Assembly: GCA_019745415.1 (NCBI GenBank) | Contig: JAIETF010000053.1 | Coordinates: 1-64,000 of the forward strand | Source of the DNA: Candidatus Obscuribacterales bacterium | GTDB lineage: Bacteria; Cyanobacteriota; Vampirovibrionia; Obscuribacterales; Obscuribacteraceae | Reading direction: 5' to 3' | DNA length: 64,000 nt | Shown: one piece after another, positions 8,807 to 18,162 of the stretch | Layout of the letters: every line of letters begins with the position of its first letter | Numbering within the stretch: position 1 is the first letter of the stretch | Notes under the pieces: model-generated | What the model was told of the DNA's origin: nothing | What the model saw: the letters and a program-made list of their open reading frames with translations, nothing else | The model's database searches: none | Program-made: the position numbers and the translations under genes

Positions 8807-9846
8807 ATTGCTCCCAAAATACCTTTTTGAGATGCTTCCTCAAAAAGCACTACATAAGCCTGTTTACCCATGCCTCTCGCACAGAGCGCATCGTTCAGGC
8901 CAGCTACAAAGTTAGCACCTTCGGCTGAAAAACCAGTTTGTAGAAATACGAACCGACTCTGCCTGAGCACCGGATTCCGACTCAAAGCATCAGCTAAGAT
9001 AGTGCCGTTCTCTTTACTAGAAACCGCCTGACCATCGGTGATCAGTATAATCAGTAAGGGACGCGGCGAATCCGCGGTAGCTTCGACAAGAGCAGCAGGC
9101 AGATATGTATTTCCAGTAGTCACTGCTTTTTCGAGAATATTCTGAATACTGTTAGCTGATTTGTTCAACCTGGCATCTACTGTTTCATTGAAAAGATAGA
9201 GGTCGAAATTAGAACCAACCCGACTTTCAACCGCCTTACAAAACCTGCTTACTTCCTCGTTCACCCAAGTCCAGCGAAGCTTGGCTGAGTTGCCCAAAGG
9301 TCGGTACATAGATCCAGAATGGTCAATAACCAACCTAATTTGAAAATAACGCAGCGCATTCTTTAACTTGTCAGCACTGCTTCCGCCTTGCAAACCTTGT
9401 TGGTTAATATCCATCTGCGGTCTCATTACAGCAAGATAAACCTTTCCGTTTCTTTCAATCTTCAAGCTAAAGGTGTCTTTATCAATCGTTGCCTGCAAGA
9501 TACGGTCCCCTGCAACGACACCAGCATAAAATGCCTTACTGCCCCTTTTGACCTCATCGACCAAAGTGGGTAACTGTGTACTCTGCGGAATAACACCAGC
9601 CTCGACACAAGCCATACCGAATGCGCTTATCTGACCAGTCAGCTTAGTTTTGGAAGCAGGTACTTGAGTTGTATTGGGGCTCACAGCCTTATTATGTCTC
9701 CCCACACTGGTCTTTTGAGCCCATACCGCCAAGGGCGCAAACATTGCCCCAAATAAAAGAAAAAAGAGAATGCCCAAAATGAGAGTACACAAAGAGAAAG
9801 ACTTAGAACTAAGCCTAATTATCCTTGCCATATCTTCATCTTGCAC
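8785..9846 (-). CDS. Membrane-anchored PDZ-like/von Willebrand factor A protein
   Basis: A 353-residue envelope protein. Residues 18-42 form a signal anchor or signal peptide ending in VWAQ. Residues about 90-140 resemble a degenerate PDZ domain (KAFYAGVVAGDRIL). Residues about 168-345 are a vWA domain with an intact MIDAS: D175-x-S177-x-S179, a Thr near 247 and D271 in ILITDG. vWA domains bind proteins through a divalent metal. The gene overlaps the upstream TPR gene by 11 bases, so the two are translationally coupled. The vWA-plus-TPR pairing resembles the BatB/BatC logic of stress-related envelope complexes, but no AAA ATPase gene is nearby. Confidence 0.82.
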   Translation of the reverse strand: MQDEDMARIIRLSSKSFSLCTLILGILFFLLFGAMFAPLAVWAQKTSVGRHNKAVSPNTTQVPASKTKLTGQISAFGMACVEAGVIPQSTQLPTLVDEVKRGSKAFYAGVVAGDRILQATIDKDTFSLKIERNGKVYLAVMRPQMDINQQGLQGGSSADKLKNALRYFQIRLVIDHSGSMYRPLGNSAKLRWTWVNEEVSRFCKAVESRVGSNFDLYLFNETVDARLNKSANSIQNILEKAVTTGNTYLPAALVEATADSPRPLLIILITDGQAVSSKENGTILADALSRNPVLRQSRFVFLQTGFSAEGANFVAGLNDALCARGMGKQAYVVLFEEASQKGILGAIEPLITK

Positions 9847-10642
9847 CGTGAGGTTTCTTTGTACTTAAATTTAAGGACGGACTGCTAACAGTCCTCCCTC
9901 CATTCACTTTAAGTGCTTGTGCATGAGCCTGCATAGCATTCTCAGCAGGAATACCAACAGCCTGGGACGGATCCCCAGAAACCGTATAGTTCTGCACATT
10001 ACGATTGCTAACAAAGGAAGAAGTCTGGCCTCGACGCAACAGCGCATCTGCACGCCTCTGATAACGTTCAGTTATATCTTGTTGCTCCTTATTGAGCTTC
10101 TCAAACTCTTTCTGAGTTGCCAATCTCAACTCCTCAGCACTTAAGCTCTTCGGCAAACGATTTACATTCTCATCAAACCTCTTCTCAGCAGCCTTAATCT
10201 CCTCTTCTTGTTGCGCCAACAAAAGGCTGCGTTCGCGTGCCTGAGCAGATGAAAGGGATGGCTCTACATTGTTTCTATCTTGTGGAATCTTGTAAGGCAT
10301 CAAATCTCTCAAGGCGCGTTCTGCATATCTTGCCAACTCAGTACCTTTGCTCAAATCCTGGCACTTAGCTAGCGATTTCCGCGCAGCATCTATCCGTCCA
10401 AATTTAGCCAAAGACGAACCCAAGTAAAAATGAGCAAGTGCATTACCAGGTTGCCTAGCAATAAGGTCGTTGGCTAGCTGCATGGTCGCCTGATAGTCAC
10501 CTGCCTCAAAAGTAACTTTCAAAAGCCTAGCCTCCTGCTGACCTTGAGAGAAAGCAGAGATTGAGAAAACTAAGGCAACGAGACATGAGCAGATAAAGCA
10601 GCTTAAAAATGTTGTCAATTTCAAACTGTGGAAATTACCCAT
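9836..10642 (-). CDS. Secreted TPR/coiled-coil protein
   Basis: A 268-residue protein. A signal peptide covers about residues 10-33 (SCLVALVFSISAFSQG). One or two TPR motifs follow at about 40-110 (GNALAHFYLGSSLAKFGRIDAARKSL lies within). A Glu/Arg-rich coiled coil spans about 130-205, with a disordered tail. The ATG at 10642 is chosen because GGAG precedes it by 8 bases, whereas the upstream TTG would place that site inside the gene. It is cotranscribed with the vWA gene and divergent from another TPR protein 68 bases away. A scaffold for the vWA partner is a reasonable inference. Confidence 0.75.
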   Translation of the reverse strand: MGNFHSLKLTTFLSCFICSCLVALVFSISAFSQGQQEARLLKVTFEAGDYQATMQLANDLIARQPGNALAHFYLGSSLAKFGRIDAARKSLAKCQDLSKGTELARYAERALRDLMPYKIPQDRNNVEPSLSSAQARERSLLLAQQEEEIKAAEKRFDENVNRLPKSLSAEELRLATQKEFEKLNKEQQDITERYQRRADALLRRGQTSSFVSNRNVQNYTVSGDPSQAVGIPAENAMQAHAQALKVNGGRTVSSPSLNLSTKKPHGAR

Positions 10643-10710
10643 AAGTCGGCTCCGCAAAAGCTTCCATGTTATTATACTTAATCGTTTAATTGTTCACTTA
10701 GCAAGATACC

Positions 10711-11763
10711 GTGATAAAAACCGACCTAAAGAAATTAATCCCAATTACTCTTTGTATGCTGGGCTCAATACGTTGTCTGCATGCCACACCTGCCGCAAAT
10801 AACGCCATTGACTATGTCAAATTGGGACAGAAACAATATTCACAGGCAAATTTCAAAGAAGCAGCCGCCAGCTTTCGTTTAGCGATCTATCAGGGCGCCA
10901 AAACAGCGTCAGTATGGCTCTACTTAGGCGAATCTTACGATCGAAGTGGAGAAAAGAATGCAGCACGTCAGACTTATCAAACTATACAGAAATATTTTCC
11001 AAACAGCCCTGAGTGCGCAAGAGCGACTGAACGACTCTCGAAATTGCCAGCGGAGGTTCAACCACAATTACCTGCAGTAACATCGGCCGCAGCAACAAAA
11101 ACAGAAGAGAAAGTGGTCGAAAAGCGGAAGTCCTTGAAAAATCGAATCTATGTCATTCCACCACAGTTTGGACACGCTCCTGTCGACCCGAACACCATTA
11201 GCACTATACGCAACTTGGTTAAGGCCCTACCTAGACCGGTATACAAAATACTTGATCAAGGGGGTACCAACATTTACATTACCCCTAACCTCATAGATAA
11301 ATTTCCAAAAACAGTTGGCGTAATTAACGAAAATCTCGGCTGTTATTTTTCTAAAGAGCGCGGCCGCACGTATGGACGCGAAGTCTATATGTGCGAAAGA
11401 ACTGGTGCCGGAGACGGCTCAGGCACTCAACTAAATCCAATAATGAGTGAAGAAGACATGAAAGGTTTCTTTTATACATTCTTATCTCACGCCCTGAATG
11501 ACTGCCTTGAAGTGCCATCAAACGATCGGCAGTTTGTTGCCATGTATAAGCAAGACTACGCCAATCTTGATACCTCCGACCCGAGCCTTCACGCATTTAT
11601 AGCACCAACAGAAGGTATGCACGATACCTTTGCTGCTCTCTGCGCCAGCATTATGGGCAGCACCAATCCTACCAACGAAATGTGCAGCCAAAAATTTCCG
11701 CGCTGCAGAGCATGGATTGTCGATAGGCTGAAAATTTTGTCAGACCAAATACCAGATCAATAG
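10711..11763 (+). CDS. Secreted TPR protein with degenerate lethal-factor-like peptidase domain
   Basis: A 350-residue protein starting with GTG. Residues 8-27 are a likely signal peptide (ITLCMLGSIRCLHATPA). TPRs cover about 32-110. The C-terminal region (about 143-345) opens with RIYVIPPQFGHAP and contains SHALND at 259-264 and HDTFAALCA near 304-312. These occupy the places where anthrax-lethal-factor-type (ATLF) metallopeptidases have HExxH and ETFAE. The catalytic Glu and second His are absent here, so if related it is a pseudoenzyme. That kinship is my pattern reading and is not proven. The gene is divergent from the vWA/TPR pair. Confidence 0.72.
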   Translation: MIKTDLKKLIPITLCMLGSIRCLHATPAANNAIDYVKLGQKQYSQANFKEAAASFRLAIYQGAKTASVWLYLGESYDRSGEKNAARQTYQTIQKYFPNSPECARATERLSKLPAEVQPQLPAVTSAAATKTEEKVVEKRKSLKNRIYVIPPQFGHAPVDPNTISTIRNLVKALPRPVYKILDQGGTNIYITPNLIDKFPKTVGVINENLGCYFSKERGRTYGREVYMCERTGAGDGSGTQLNPIMSEEDMKGFFYTFLSHALNDCLEVPSNDRQFVAMYKQDYANLDTSDPSLHAFIAPTEGMHDTFAALCASIMGSTNPTNEMCSQKFPRCRAWIVDRLKILSDQIPDQ

Positions 11764-12015
11764 CAATTAACCGGCTCAATATTCTCCGAAAATTTATCCA
11801 AAATCTCACGAATCTCTTTTCTCCGAGCTTCGCCTACTGTGCATATAGTCACGCCATTTGCTTACACTTCGGCCGGCAGGATAGCTGGAGTTTTCTTCAT
11901 CATCGTTTAGTGAGTTAACAAGGCACCCAGATAAGACGTGAGCGGTCCAGGTTGATAATTGTCGGTAAAGCATACTGCCTACTTTGCCGCCGTTAAAGGG
12001 CATTGACCAGCATAG

Positions 12016-12441
12016 CTATTTCTTTGCCAAACTTTTCTTTACCCTGATGAAAACAGCTATAGAAAAAAGAAGAATCAGAAAGCCGGTAGGCATCAATATA
12101 ACAACAGAAGTAGCATCAATGAAGTGCTTACCCTTCTGACCCGTGTAAACACGGCTAAGCGGCTCCCGTACTATGGTAGTTGACATTGAAGACTCGTCTG
12201 AGAAGGGACGAAACTTTATCTGGCCTTCCTCTAAAAGCTTTTCGGCCTTCCTGGCAGTAACGACCTCTCCAGTCTCAGTGTTGCGGAAAGAAACAACTAC
12301 ACCTCTATCATTCATCTCCGCCTTCCAGCCCACAATCAATCTCCCTAAATCATCACCACATATCTTCGCCACTGGCAGCGCGCAGTCTAGTATACAAAAA
12401 ACTTGGGGTCGAGAAAACCAAGCCCCAGAACTTCCGAGCAC
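12016..12441 (-). CDS. Hypothetical protein with C-terminal membrane anchor
   Basis: A 141-residue open frame starting with GTG. A charged soluble part (about 35-110) precedes one hydrophobic helix at about 112-133, followed by a basic tail (RVKKSLAKK), the layout of a tail-anchored protein. No family recognised. The start has no clear ribosome-binding site and may lie further in. Codon content looks ordinary for the window, which favours a real gene. Confidence 0.5.
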   Translation of the reverse strand: MLGSSGAWFSRPQVFCILDCALPVAKICGDDLGRLIVGWKAEMNDRGVVVSFRNTETGEVVTARKAEKLLEEGQIKFRPFSDESSMSTTIVREPLSRVYTGQKGKHFIDATSVVILMPTGFLILLFSIAVFIRVKKSLAKK

Positions 12442-12616
12442 ATAAATCGCAGCTTGAACCTTGAAAATTTAGTATTAAACATTGAGCATTCAACGTGGTA
12501 CAAGAAAATGGGCGGCGTAAAACCAACCCAATTAAGTCACCCAATAAGCGCGCCATATCGTAAAAGCGCCCTGCCGCTAACAAACTCTGCCACAGCTAAA
12601 ACAAGACGATTCCACT

Positions 12617-13633
12617 ATGAACATCCTCATTATCGGCGGCACCAAATTTCTGGGCAGACATCTAGTAAACGCGGCTTTGGCAAAAGGTCATGCTATTACA
12701 ATCTTTCATCGAGGTCTCACTAATCCTGGTCTTTTTGCCCATACTAGCATCAGAGAGACTATCGGCGACAGAAAGAAGAAGCAGGACTTAGATAAGCTAG
12801 AAGCCCATTATGACTGCGTTATCGATACCTGTGGTTATGAGCCGGAAGACATTGAGCTTTCAGTTGAGGCGCTCAAAGTTAAGACAAAAAACTACCTCTT
12901 CGTCTCTACTATCTCTGTTTATCAAACAAAGTTTGGCGTTGACATAGACGAAGAATCTGCCCTGGTAGAGCAACCCATAGCGCCGGAAGCACCCAACTAT
13001 GCCACCCAGAAAGCTCTATGCGAAAGCATTCTCGCTAAACATCTAGATAAAGACCAATTTCTCATTGTCAGACCCGGACTAATAGTAGGTCCTCATGATC
13101 CAACCGACCGTTTTACTTACTGGATTAGAAGAGTGCGGCAAGGCGGGGTTATCCTTGCGCCGGGCAACCGCGACAGAGCTGTTCAGTTTATAGATGTGCG
13201 AGACCTCGCAGACTTTCTCATTGCTCTAGCGGAAAAACAATGCACAGGCATCTACAATGCTGTGGGCCCCGGTCAAAAGCTGACCATGGGCACTTTCCTC
13301 GATACTGCTCTCGAAACTCTTTACGGCAATGCTTCCGTCAAATCTAGCAAGCACTTAAGCAAACCTGCAAAACTGAAATGGGTCAGTGAAGAAAACTTAG
13401 AACAAGCAGGCATTACGGCTTGGATGGAAATGCCTCTCTGGCTACCTGAGGCTTCAGACTTGCAATCAATGATGCTGGTCTCAACAGATAAAGCAGCCCA
13501 AGCTGGGCTAAAATGGCGACCGCTTGCCGAGACTATTGCGGCAGTCAACGAATGGGACCAAGCAAGAGGCTCGATTACACTTAACGCCGGGCTGAGTGCC
13601 GAGAAAGAAGAGAAGGCACTTTCTTCTTTCTGA
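12617..13633 (+). CDS. NAD(P)-dependent epimerase/dehydratase (atypical/extended SDR)
   Basis: A 338-residue Rossmann protein. The nucleotide-binding motif GGTKFLG is at 7-13, an acidic strand (DCVIDTCG) at about 69-76, and the catalytic YxxxK in NYATQKA near 124-130. The C-terminal part is a variable substrate domain. Proteins with a GGTxFxG start and this length often act as nucleotide-sugar epimerases or reductases or as plastid RNA-binding-type SDRs. The substrate cannot be assigned. The region 5' to it (12442-12616) shows no other gene. Confidence 0.82.
   Translation: MNILIIGGTKFLGRHLVNAALAKGHAITIFHRGLTNPGLFAHTSIRETIGDRKKKQDLDKLEAHYDCVIDTCGYEPEDIELSVEALKVKTKNYLFVSTISVYQTKFGVDIDEESALVEQPIAPEAPNYATQKALCESILAKHLDKDQFLIVRPGLIVGPHDPTDRFTYWIRRVRQGGVILAPGNRDRAVQFIDVRDLADFLIALAEKQCTGIYNAVGPGQKLTMGTFLDTALETLYGNASVKSSKHLSKPAKLKWVSEENLEQAGITAWMEMPLWLPEASDLQSMMLVSTDKAAQAGLKWRPLAETIAAVNEWDQARGSITLNAGLSAEKEEKALSSF
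13602..13631 (+). terminator. Weak terminator hairpin at the end of the SDR gene
   Basis: AGAAAGAAGA (13602-13611) pairs with TCTTCTTTCT (13622-13631) across the last codons and stop, followed by GATTTTC. The stem is A/T-rich, so its function is uncertain. Confidence 0.3.
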
Positions 13634-14033
13634 TTTTCAATCACAAGCTTTGACTCTCGATAAATGCCTTAGCAAACCAAACCTAATATCAACCATACAG
13701 AAGGATGAGAATCGAAAAAACGCAACCATGGTTCACGCAACTTGGCTATTTCACTCGCCTTGATTTTATTGATAGCGACGCTTCTGAAATGAGCTGGTGC
13801 GGTTAACTCTAGATAAGTAAAAAGTGTCGGATATTTCTGCAAGACAGACAACGGAATCGCGTGAAATGCAAAACACTTAGTTTTTATTTGACTGCGTTTC
13901 TGTGTCTGCTATGAAACCTTCAAAAACGAAACGACGTGCTAAATGCACCCGCGAAAATCAATAAAAACCGCATCAGCTGCACGAACAAAATTTCACAAAC
14001 TCGCTTAAATGCCGACGAATACAACCCAACTAT
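13634..14033. other. 400-base spacer, no gene supported
   Basis: This stretch separates convergent genes. The only sizeable frame is a 60-codon minus-strand ORF (13669-13851) without a ribosome-binding site or recognisable features. No strong hairpin or repeat was seen. Confidence 0.4.
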
Positions 14034-14681
14034 TCACCGCCCGGCTCTTTTGTTCAATATTTTACCAGCTTGTTTAACTCTGTCAGAGTCAGCTGTCTTG
14101 ACACCATTGATCATCTGACCACCCGCACCCAGCCTAAGCAGACGCACATACGGGTAAGCATCGAACATCTGATGAATCTCCACCTCGGTCCAGATACCAT
14201 CCATCCAATTATTCGTATATACTTGCGTGCCCTGTCCCATAATGCCGCAATGGGCGCTAGTGCCTGCATTAAGCTTGCTGGGAGGATCTCTAAAAGCTAA
14301 AAGAATATCTCCCGGCTGACAGTCTTTTAGCAGAATAGCGTCATCAATCTCTTCTCCCTCGCCATTGCGAATGACACGCTCCAGGCAACCATTCGACTGT
14401 CTAAGCAACTGCAGTCGCATTGCCGTCACCAGAGGGCTGCGCACCGAGCTTACGCCAGCCTGTCTAAGCACATTGCTTACCGCAGCCGCGCAACCAAGCG
14501 TGCCATTAGCTAAGCCAAAACCCTTCCACATTTCCTTTCCGACAGAAGCTTTAGCAACACCATAAATGCTCTTAGAGGGCAAAGATTTAGCTTGCCAGGT
14601 CGCTCCGTGATGACCAGCAAAAGCCGCCTGCGACAGCAAGCCTAAAGCTAGCACCAATGGTAAAAGAAGTCGCATCAGCAA
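14034..14681 (-). CDS. Secreted NlpC/P60-like cysteine peptidase
   Basis: A 215-residue protein with a clear signal peptide (residues 1-22, ending AAFA). The mature part shows the NlpC/P60-type order: Cys64 at the start of a helix (LGCAAAVSNVL), PGDILLAF at 123-130, then His144 in SAHCGIMG. Such enzymes cut peptidoglycan stem peptides or hydrolyse amides in the periplasm. The TTG at 14681 has AGGA seven bases before it, and an ATG two codons in is the alternative. It lies 77 bases downstream of norB on the same strand and may be its own unit. Confidence 0.75.
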   Translation of the reverse strand: MLMRLLLPLVLALGLLSQAAFAGHHGATWQAKSLPSKSIYGVAKASVGKEMWKGFGLANGTLGCAAAVSNVLRQAGVSSVRSPLVTAMRLQLLRQSNGCLERVIRNGEGEEIDDAILLKDCQPGDILLAFRDPPSKLNAGTSAHCGIMGQGTQVYTNNWMDGIWTEVEIHQMFDAYPYVRLLRLGAGGQMINGVKTADSDRVKQAGKILNKRAGR

Positions 14682-14758
14682 AGAAATATCCTATGTAAAA
14701 CCAATTATGCTTCAGCGTTTAGATTATTGCTGAAAAGAAAGCAAAGTTGACGCTTTCG

Positions 14759-17044
14759 CTATGTCCTAACTGCATTTCTCTCTCTTTCAATGTTCTCGTC
14801 AAGATCTTGCGATATTGACCAGCCGGTCTTCAGCCCAAGCACGAACCAACCTAAAGCCATGGCCCCTAAAGCAAATACTACATCACCCAAGACGCGGGCC
14901 CATCTCAATGTATTCATCAAATCTGTCTGCATAAACTCAGCCGAGCGGGCATACCACAAACCATGTTCGACACTTGCCCAAGTTTGCCAAAGACCCACAG
15001 GCAATAGGCTAAGCACAACCATTAGAGCCAAACCAATATTGATTGACCAAAAGGCAAAGCTCAGACTCTTGTCTTTCCACTTGTACTTGGTGCCCAATCC
15101 TTTCAGACAAAAGAGCATAAGCCCGATGGCAAGCATGCCGTAAACACCGAAAAGAGCAGTATGACCATGAACCGGCGTGGTATTCAAGCCTTGCATGTAA
15201 TAGAGCGCAATTGGTGCATTAATTAGGAAGCCGAAAAGCCCGGCGCCGACAAAGTTCCAAAAGGCCACTGCCACAAAGAAATAAATGGGCCACTTATAGC
15301 TTGCCACCCATGGTCTAGCCTTGCTTAGAGTGAGATTGCCATAGCCCTCAAAACCGATAAGAGTGAGCGGCACCACTTCTAAAGCGCTGAAAGTGGCGCC
15401 CAAAGCCAATATCGGTGTCGGTGTCCCTGAAAAATAGAGATGGTGCATAGTGCCAATGATTCCACCAGCCAGAAAAATGGCGGTAGAGAAAAGTACACTG
15501 GCTGTGGCTGTGCGCGTTGCCAAAAGCCCCATGCGCGTGAATAGAAAGGCGATTACCACTGTGGCGAAAACCTCAAAGAAGCCTTCCACCCACAGATGCA
15601 CCACCCACCAGCGCCAATATTCGGCAATGGCCAAATTTGTATGCTGACCATACATCAAGCCGGCGCCGTAAAAGCCTGCTATGGCAAGCGATGATAGTAA
15701 GAAAAGCATGAGCAAACTGCGGTTCTCTTGGGGGTTCTTGAAGGCCGGCCAGAGTGCTCTAGCCATCAAGCTAAACCATAGAAACAAGCCAACCAATAGA
15801 AAAATCTGCCAAAATCTGCCAAGGTCGACATATTCATAACCTTGGTGACCAAACCAGAAATTGGCTGTTAGACCAAGTCTTTGTTGCACCCCCAACCACT
15901 GCCCAAGCATTGAACCTACAACAATTAGCACCAGGCAGAAAAAGAGAAAATTGACGCCTAATTTCTGAAACTTCGGCTCTACGCCTGAAACAGCAGGAGC
16001 TACAAATAAACCAGTCGCGAGCCAAGCTGTAGCAATCCAAAAGATACCCAGCTGAGTGTGCCAGGTGCGAGTTACGGCATAGGGCAACCAATCTGCTAAA
16101 GGGAGACCATAAAAGCCAGAACCTTCGACGCCGTAGTGTGCAGTTACAGCTCCCAGACCAACCTGGGCAAGAAAGAGCGCACCAGCCACCCAGAAATACT
16201 TTACCGTTGCCACCATCGAGGGTGTTGGCTTGAGAGCCAAAAGTGGATCTTGCCCTGGTATATCGTGCTCGCTTGTTTCATTGCTTCTTTCTTTAGCAAA
16301 ATACCAAGCCAGAGTGCCGATACCAGCGAGCAAAAAGACCACGCTAAAGACCGACCAGACAACAATTGTGCCGGTAGGCGCGTTATCTATCAGGGCTTCA
16401 GCAGGCCAATTGTGAGTATAGGTAACACTTTCGCCCGGGCGATTAGTTGCACAAGCCCAAGAAGCCCAGAAGAAAAAGGCCAGAAGCTTATGCATATTCT
16501 CATCAGTGCGCACCGCTTGCGGTTGCATTGCATATGCCTCTCTCAGCTTTTTCAGGCTCTCTTCGCCCCTAAATAGTGCCGAATAGTGCTTACCAGTGGC
16601 TTCTATCGCTTCGCCTTGAGAGACCGTCAAAAGCAAATCACGGCTCGACTGATTGTAAGTGTTTTTGCGCATTTGCTCCTTGAGGCGCGCCTTTAGAGCG
16701 GCTTGCTTCTCGGAATCCAACTTGGAAAAAACGCTGCCGTGTTCTTGTTGTGACCATTGGTCAAGCATATAAACAAGCTCGCGGTGCAGAAAATCTGCCG
16801 ACCAATCGGGGGCGATATAAGCACCATGACCCCAGATGCTGCCTAGTTCTTGCCCGCCAATCGACTGCCAAATATTCTGGCCGTCTTTTATATCTTGCGA
16901 GGTGAAGAGCACCTTATCGCCCACCACCACCCGCTCAGGCACGGGTGGGGCTTGCATATAAATTTCATAGCCGCAATAGCCTAGAACGGCAAAAGAGGCA
17001 ATCACAACCGTGATCAGAGCTGTCCAAAGTCTTTTGTATTGCAT
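14759..17044 (-). CDS. norB: Quinol-dependent nitric oxide reductase (qNOR)
   Basis: A 761-residue inner-membrane haem-copper-oxidase-family enzyme that reduces 2 NO to N2O with quinol. The N-terminal TM and the cytochrome-c-like but haem-free domain (IGGQELGSIWGHGAY, 62-76) mark the quinol type. Haem and FeB ligands are visible: His329 (TWHTQ), His483 with Glu487 (VHLWVEGFFE), His534-His535 (TMHHLY) and His626/His628 (VHGHTA). About 14 membrane helices are present and the length is typical. It starts 3 bases after the ric stop, so it is translationally coupled in the operon rubredoxin-ric-norB. It probably detoxifies NO or ends a partial denitrification; no nirS, nirK or nosZ is in the window. 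Confidence 0.96.
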   Translation of the reverse strand: MQYKRLWTALITVVIASFAVLGYCGYEIYMQAPPVPERVVVGDKVLFTSQDIKDGQNIWQSIGGQELGSIWGHGAYIAPDWSADFLHRELVYMLDQWSQQEHGSVFSKLDSEKQAALKARLKEQMRKNTYNQSSRDLLLTVSQGEAIEATGKHYSALFRGEESLKKLREAYAMQPQAVRTDENMHKLLAFFFWASWACATNRPGESVTYTHNWPAEALIDNAPTGTIVVWSVFSVVFLLAGIGTLAWYFAKERSNETSEHDIPGQDPLLALKPTPSMVATVKYFWVAGALFLAQVGLGAVTAHYGVEGSGFYGLPLADWLPYAVTRTWHTQLGIFWIATAWLATGLFVAPAVSGVEPKFQKLGVNFLFFCLVLIVVGSMLGQWLGVQQRLGLTANFWFGHQGYEYVDLGRFWQIFLLVGLFLWFSLMARALWPAFKNPQENRSLLMLFLLSSLAIAGFYGAGLMYGQHTNLAIAEYWRWWVVHLWVEGFFEVFATVVIAFLFTRMGLLATRTATASVLFSTAIFLAGGIIGTMHHLYFSGTPTPILALGATFSALEVVPLTLIGFEGYGNLTLSKARPWVASYKWPIYFFVAVAFWNFVGAGLFGFLINAPIALYYMQGLNTTPVHGHTALFGVYGMLAIGLMLFCLKGLGTKYKWKDKSLSFAFWSINIGLALMVVLSLLPVGLWQTWASVEHGLWYARSAEFMQTDLMNTLRWARVLGDVVFALGAMALGWFVLGLKTGWSISQDLDENIERERNAVRT

Positions 17045-17047
17045 TTT

Positions 17048-17770
17048 CTATTTTCCGCTCAGTTCAGAAGCAATTGCCCGAGGAAAGAGAATGGAATTCT
17101 CTTTGTGGATGTGTATGCGCAAGTCTTTATCGAGCTTTTCTAGACCATCCAAGAGGGCCAGCCAGCTATTGCAGGCGCCTTGCGGCGCTCGATACTGATC
17201 AGTTAGCTCTCTCATTTTCACAAGAGCCTGGCCGGCATCTTCATGCTCGTTTTCCATGCATCTAACTGGGTTGAGCACAGTGCCGAAAACAGGCTGCCTC
17301 TTATGCACAGCAGCATCTAGAGAGCGAATATAAGGAAATAGAATTTTCTCTTCTTTACCAGTATGTGTTTCAAGTTCGTTCTTTAGAGCTTCAAAGACAA
17401 TCTTCAACTCTAAAAGCCTCGCATCTTTCTGCCCGTGTACAGCAGCTACTTTTGCCGCAAGAGCGGCTAGCCTAGGCAGTTCCTGATTTAGATAGGCATG
17501 GTGAGTTTTGACAATATGATCAGTCAAGTCGGTCAAACTTGCTTTTAGCCAATCTGGCTCACCTTGAGCCAACCGAGTACTATCAGCTTGATCAAACTCG
17601 TCTAGCATTTTGCCGACTTGTTCTAGCGACAGACCTGCCTTTAGACAGGCCTGAGCCAGGGTTGCTTTGCCACCACAACAAAAGTCGATGGACAATTTAT
17701 CGAACAAAGCGGCACGCGCTGGTTTTGCAGCGACCAGAGCGCCTACGGTCGCTTCTTCTAAAGCGTTCAT
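17048..17770 (-). CDS. ric: Iron-sulfur cluster repair di-iron protein (RIC, ScdA/YtfE family)
   Basis: A 240-residue cytoplasmic protein with two parts. The ScdA N-terminal domain (residues 1-70) contains DFCCGG (29-34). The hemerythrin-like four-helix domain has spaced His/Glu ligands (KTHHAYL, ETHTGKEE, ENEHED, HIHKEN). Family members repair or deliver iron to Fe-S clusters damaged by NO or peroxide. The ATG at 17770 has AAGGAAG seven bases upstream; the upstream GTG would place this site inside the gene. It lies 32 bases after the rubredoxin gene and 3 bases before norB, which makes a nitrosative-stress operon very likely. Confidence 0.93.
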   Translation of the reverse strand: MNALEEATVGALVAAKPARAALFDKLSIDFCCGGKATLAQACLKAGLSLEQVGKMLDEFDQADSTRLAQGEPDWLKASLTDLTDHIVKTHHAYLNQELPRLAALAAKVAAVHGQKDARLLELKIVFEALKNELETHTGKEEKILFPYIRSLDAAVHKRQPVFGTVLNPVRCMENEHEDAGQALVKMRELTDQYRAPQGACNSWLALLDGLEKLDKDLRIHIHKENSILFPRAIASELSGK

Positions 17771-17802
17771 AAGATCACTTCCTTTGTTTTTCACTCTATT
17801 TC

Positions 17803-18018
17803 TCAGGCAGCTTCTTGCTTAGCTTTCTCGCCGTTTGTTTCAGCTAGACTTACGCAAGAACAGCTTTGATAAAATTCGGGACGGCTGCCGCAACCTGGGC
17901 ACTGCCAGTCTTCCGGCAAGTTGGCATAAGCATAGATGTCTTGTGGCAAGGCGTTTGGAATGTCGCCTGCGATGTTTTCTTCGTGTATGTAGTTACACAA
18001 TGTGCAAATGAATTTCAT
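17803..18018 (-). CDS. Rubredoxin-like iron protein
   Basis: A 71-residue protein with two CxxC knuckles, CTLC near residues 5-8 and CPGC in WQCPGCGSRPEF, the FeS4 site of rubredoxins. Two more cysteines (SCSC) lie in a short C-terminal tail. The ATG at 18018 has AGGAG eight bases upstream, so the longer upstream frame is not used. It is the first gene of the rubredoxin-ric-norB operon. It may pass electrons in NO or oxygen defence, perhaps to RIC, because qNOR takes electrons from quinol. Confidence 0.88.
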   Translation of the reverse strand: MKFICTLCNYIHEENIAGDIPNALPQDIYAYANLPEDWQCPGCGSRPEFYQSCSCVSLAETNGEKAKQEAA

Positions 18019-18067
18019 GACTTTTCTCCTTTGATTATAGATTGGAGATAAATGGACCTTTATATCC

Positions 18068-18095
18068 ACAATAGCACATGTCACTTTTTTGTCAA
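18068..18095 (-). promoter_or_regulatory. Promoter of the rubredoxin-ric-norB operon
   Basis: On the minus strand TTGACA, a 16-base spacer and TATTGT lie about 50 bases before the rubredoxin ATG. The -35 box is a perfect match and the -10 box a good one. The divergent Rrf2 gene begins 68 bases to the right, so its product could act here. Confidence 0.65.
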
Positions 18096-18125
18096 TAGCG
18101 CAAACGCCCGTAGCATGGTAATCTG

Positions 18126-18139
18126 AATATAAAGATATT
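18126..18139. promoter_or_regulatory. Candidate Rrf2/NsrR-type operator
   Basis: AATAT-AAAG-ATATT is a perfect 5-bp inverted repeat about 24 bases before the Rrf2 start. It sits where an autoregulating repressor would block its own promoter. The A/T-rich dyad is compatible with Rrf2-family sites, but the match is short. Confidence 0.35.
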
Positions 18140-18162
18140 TTTGTTGGTTATTCAGGTGTCCT

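Noticed and set aside
11806-12003. 65-codon minus-strand frame
   Set aside because: No ribosome-binding site, no domain, and composition like random translation.
13669-13851. 60-codon minus-strand frame in the SDR-NlpC spacer
   Set aside because: Too short, unsupported start and no recognisable feature.
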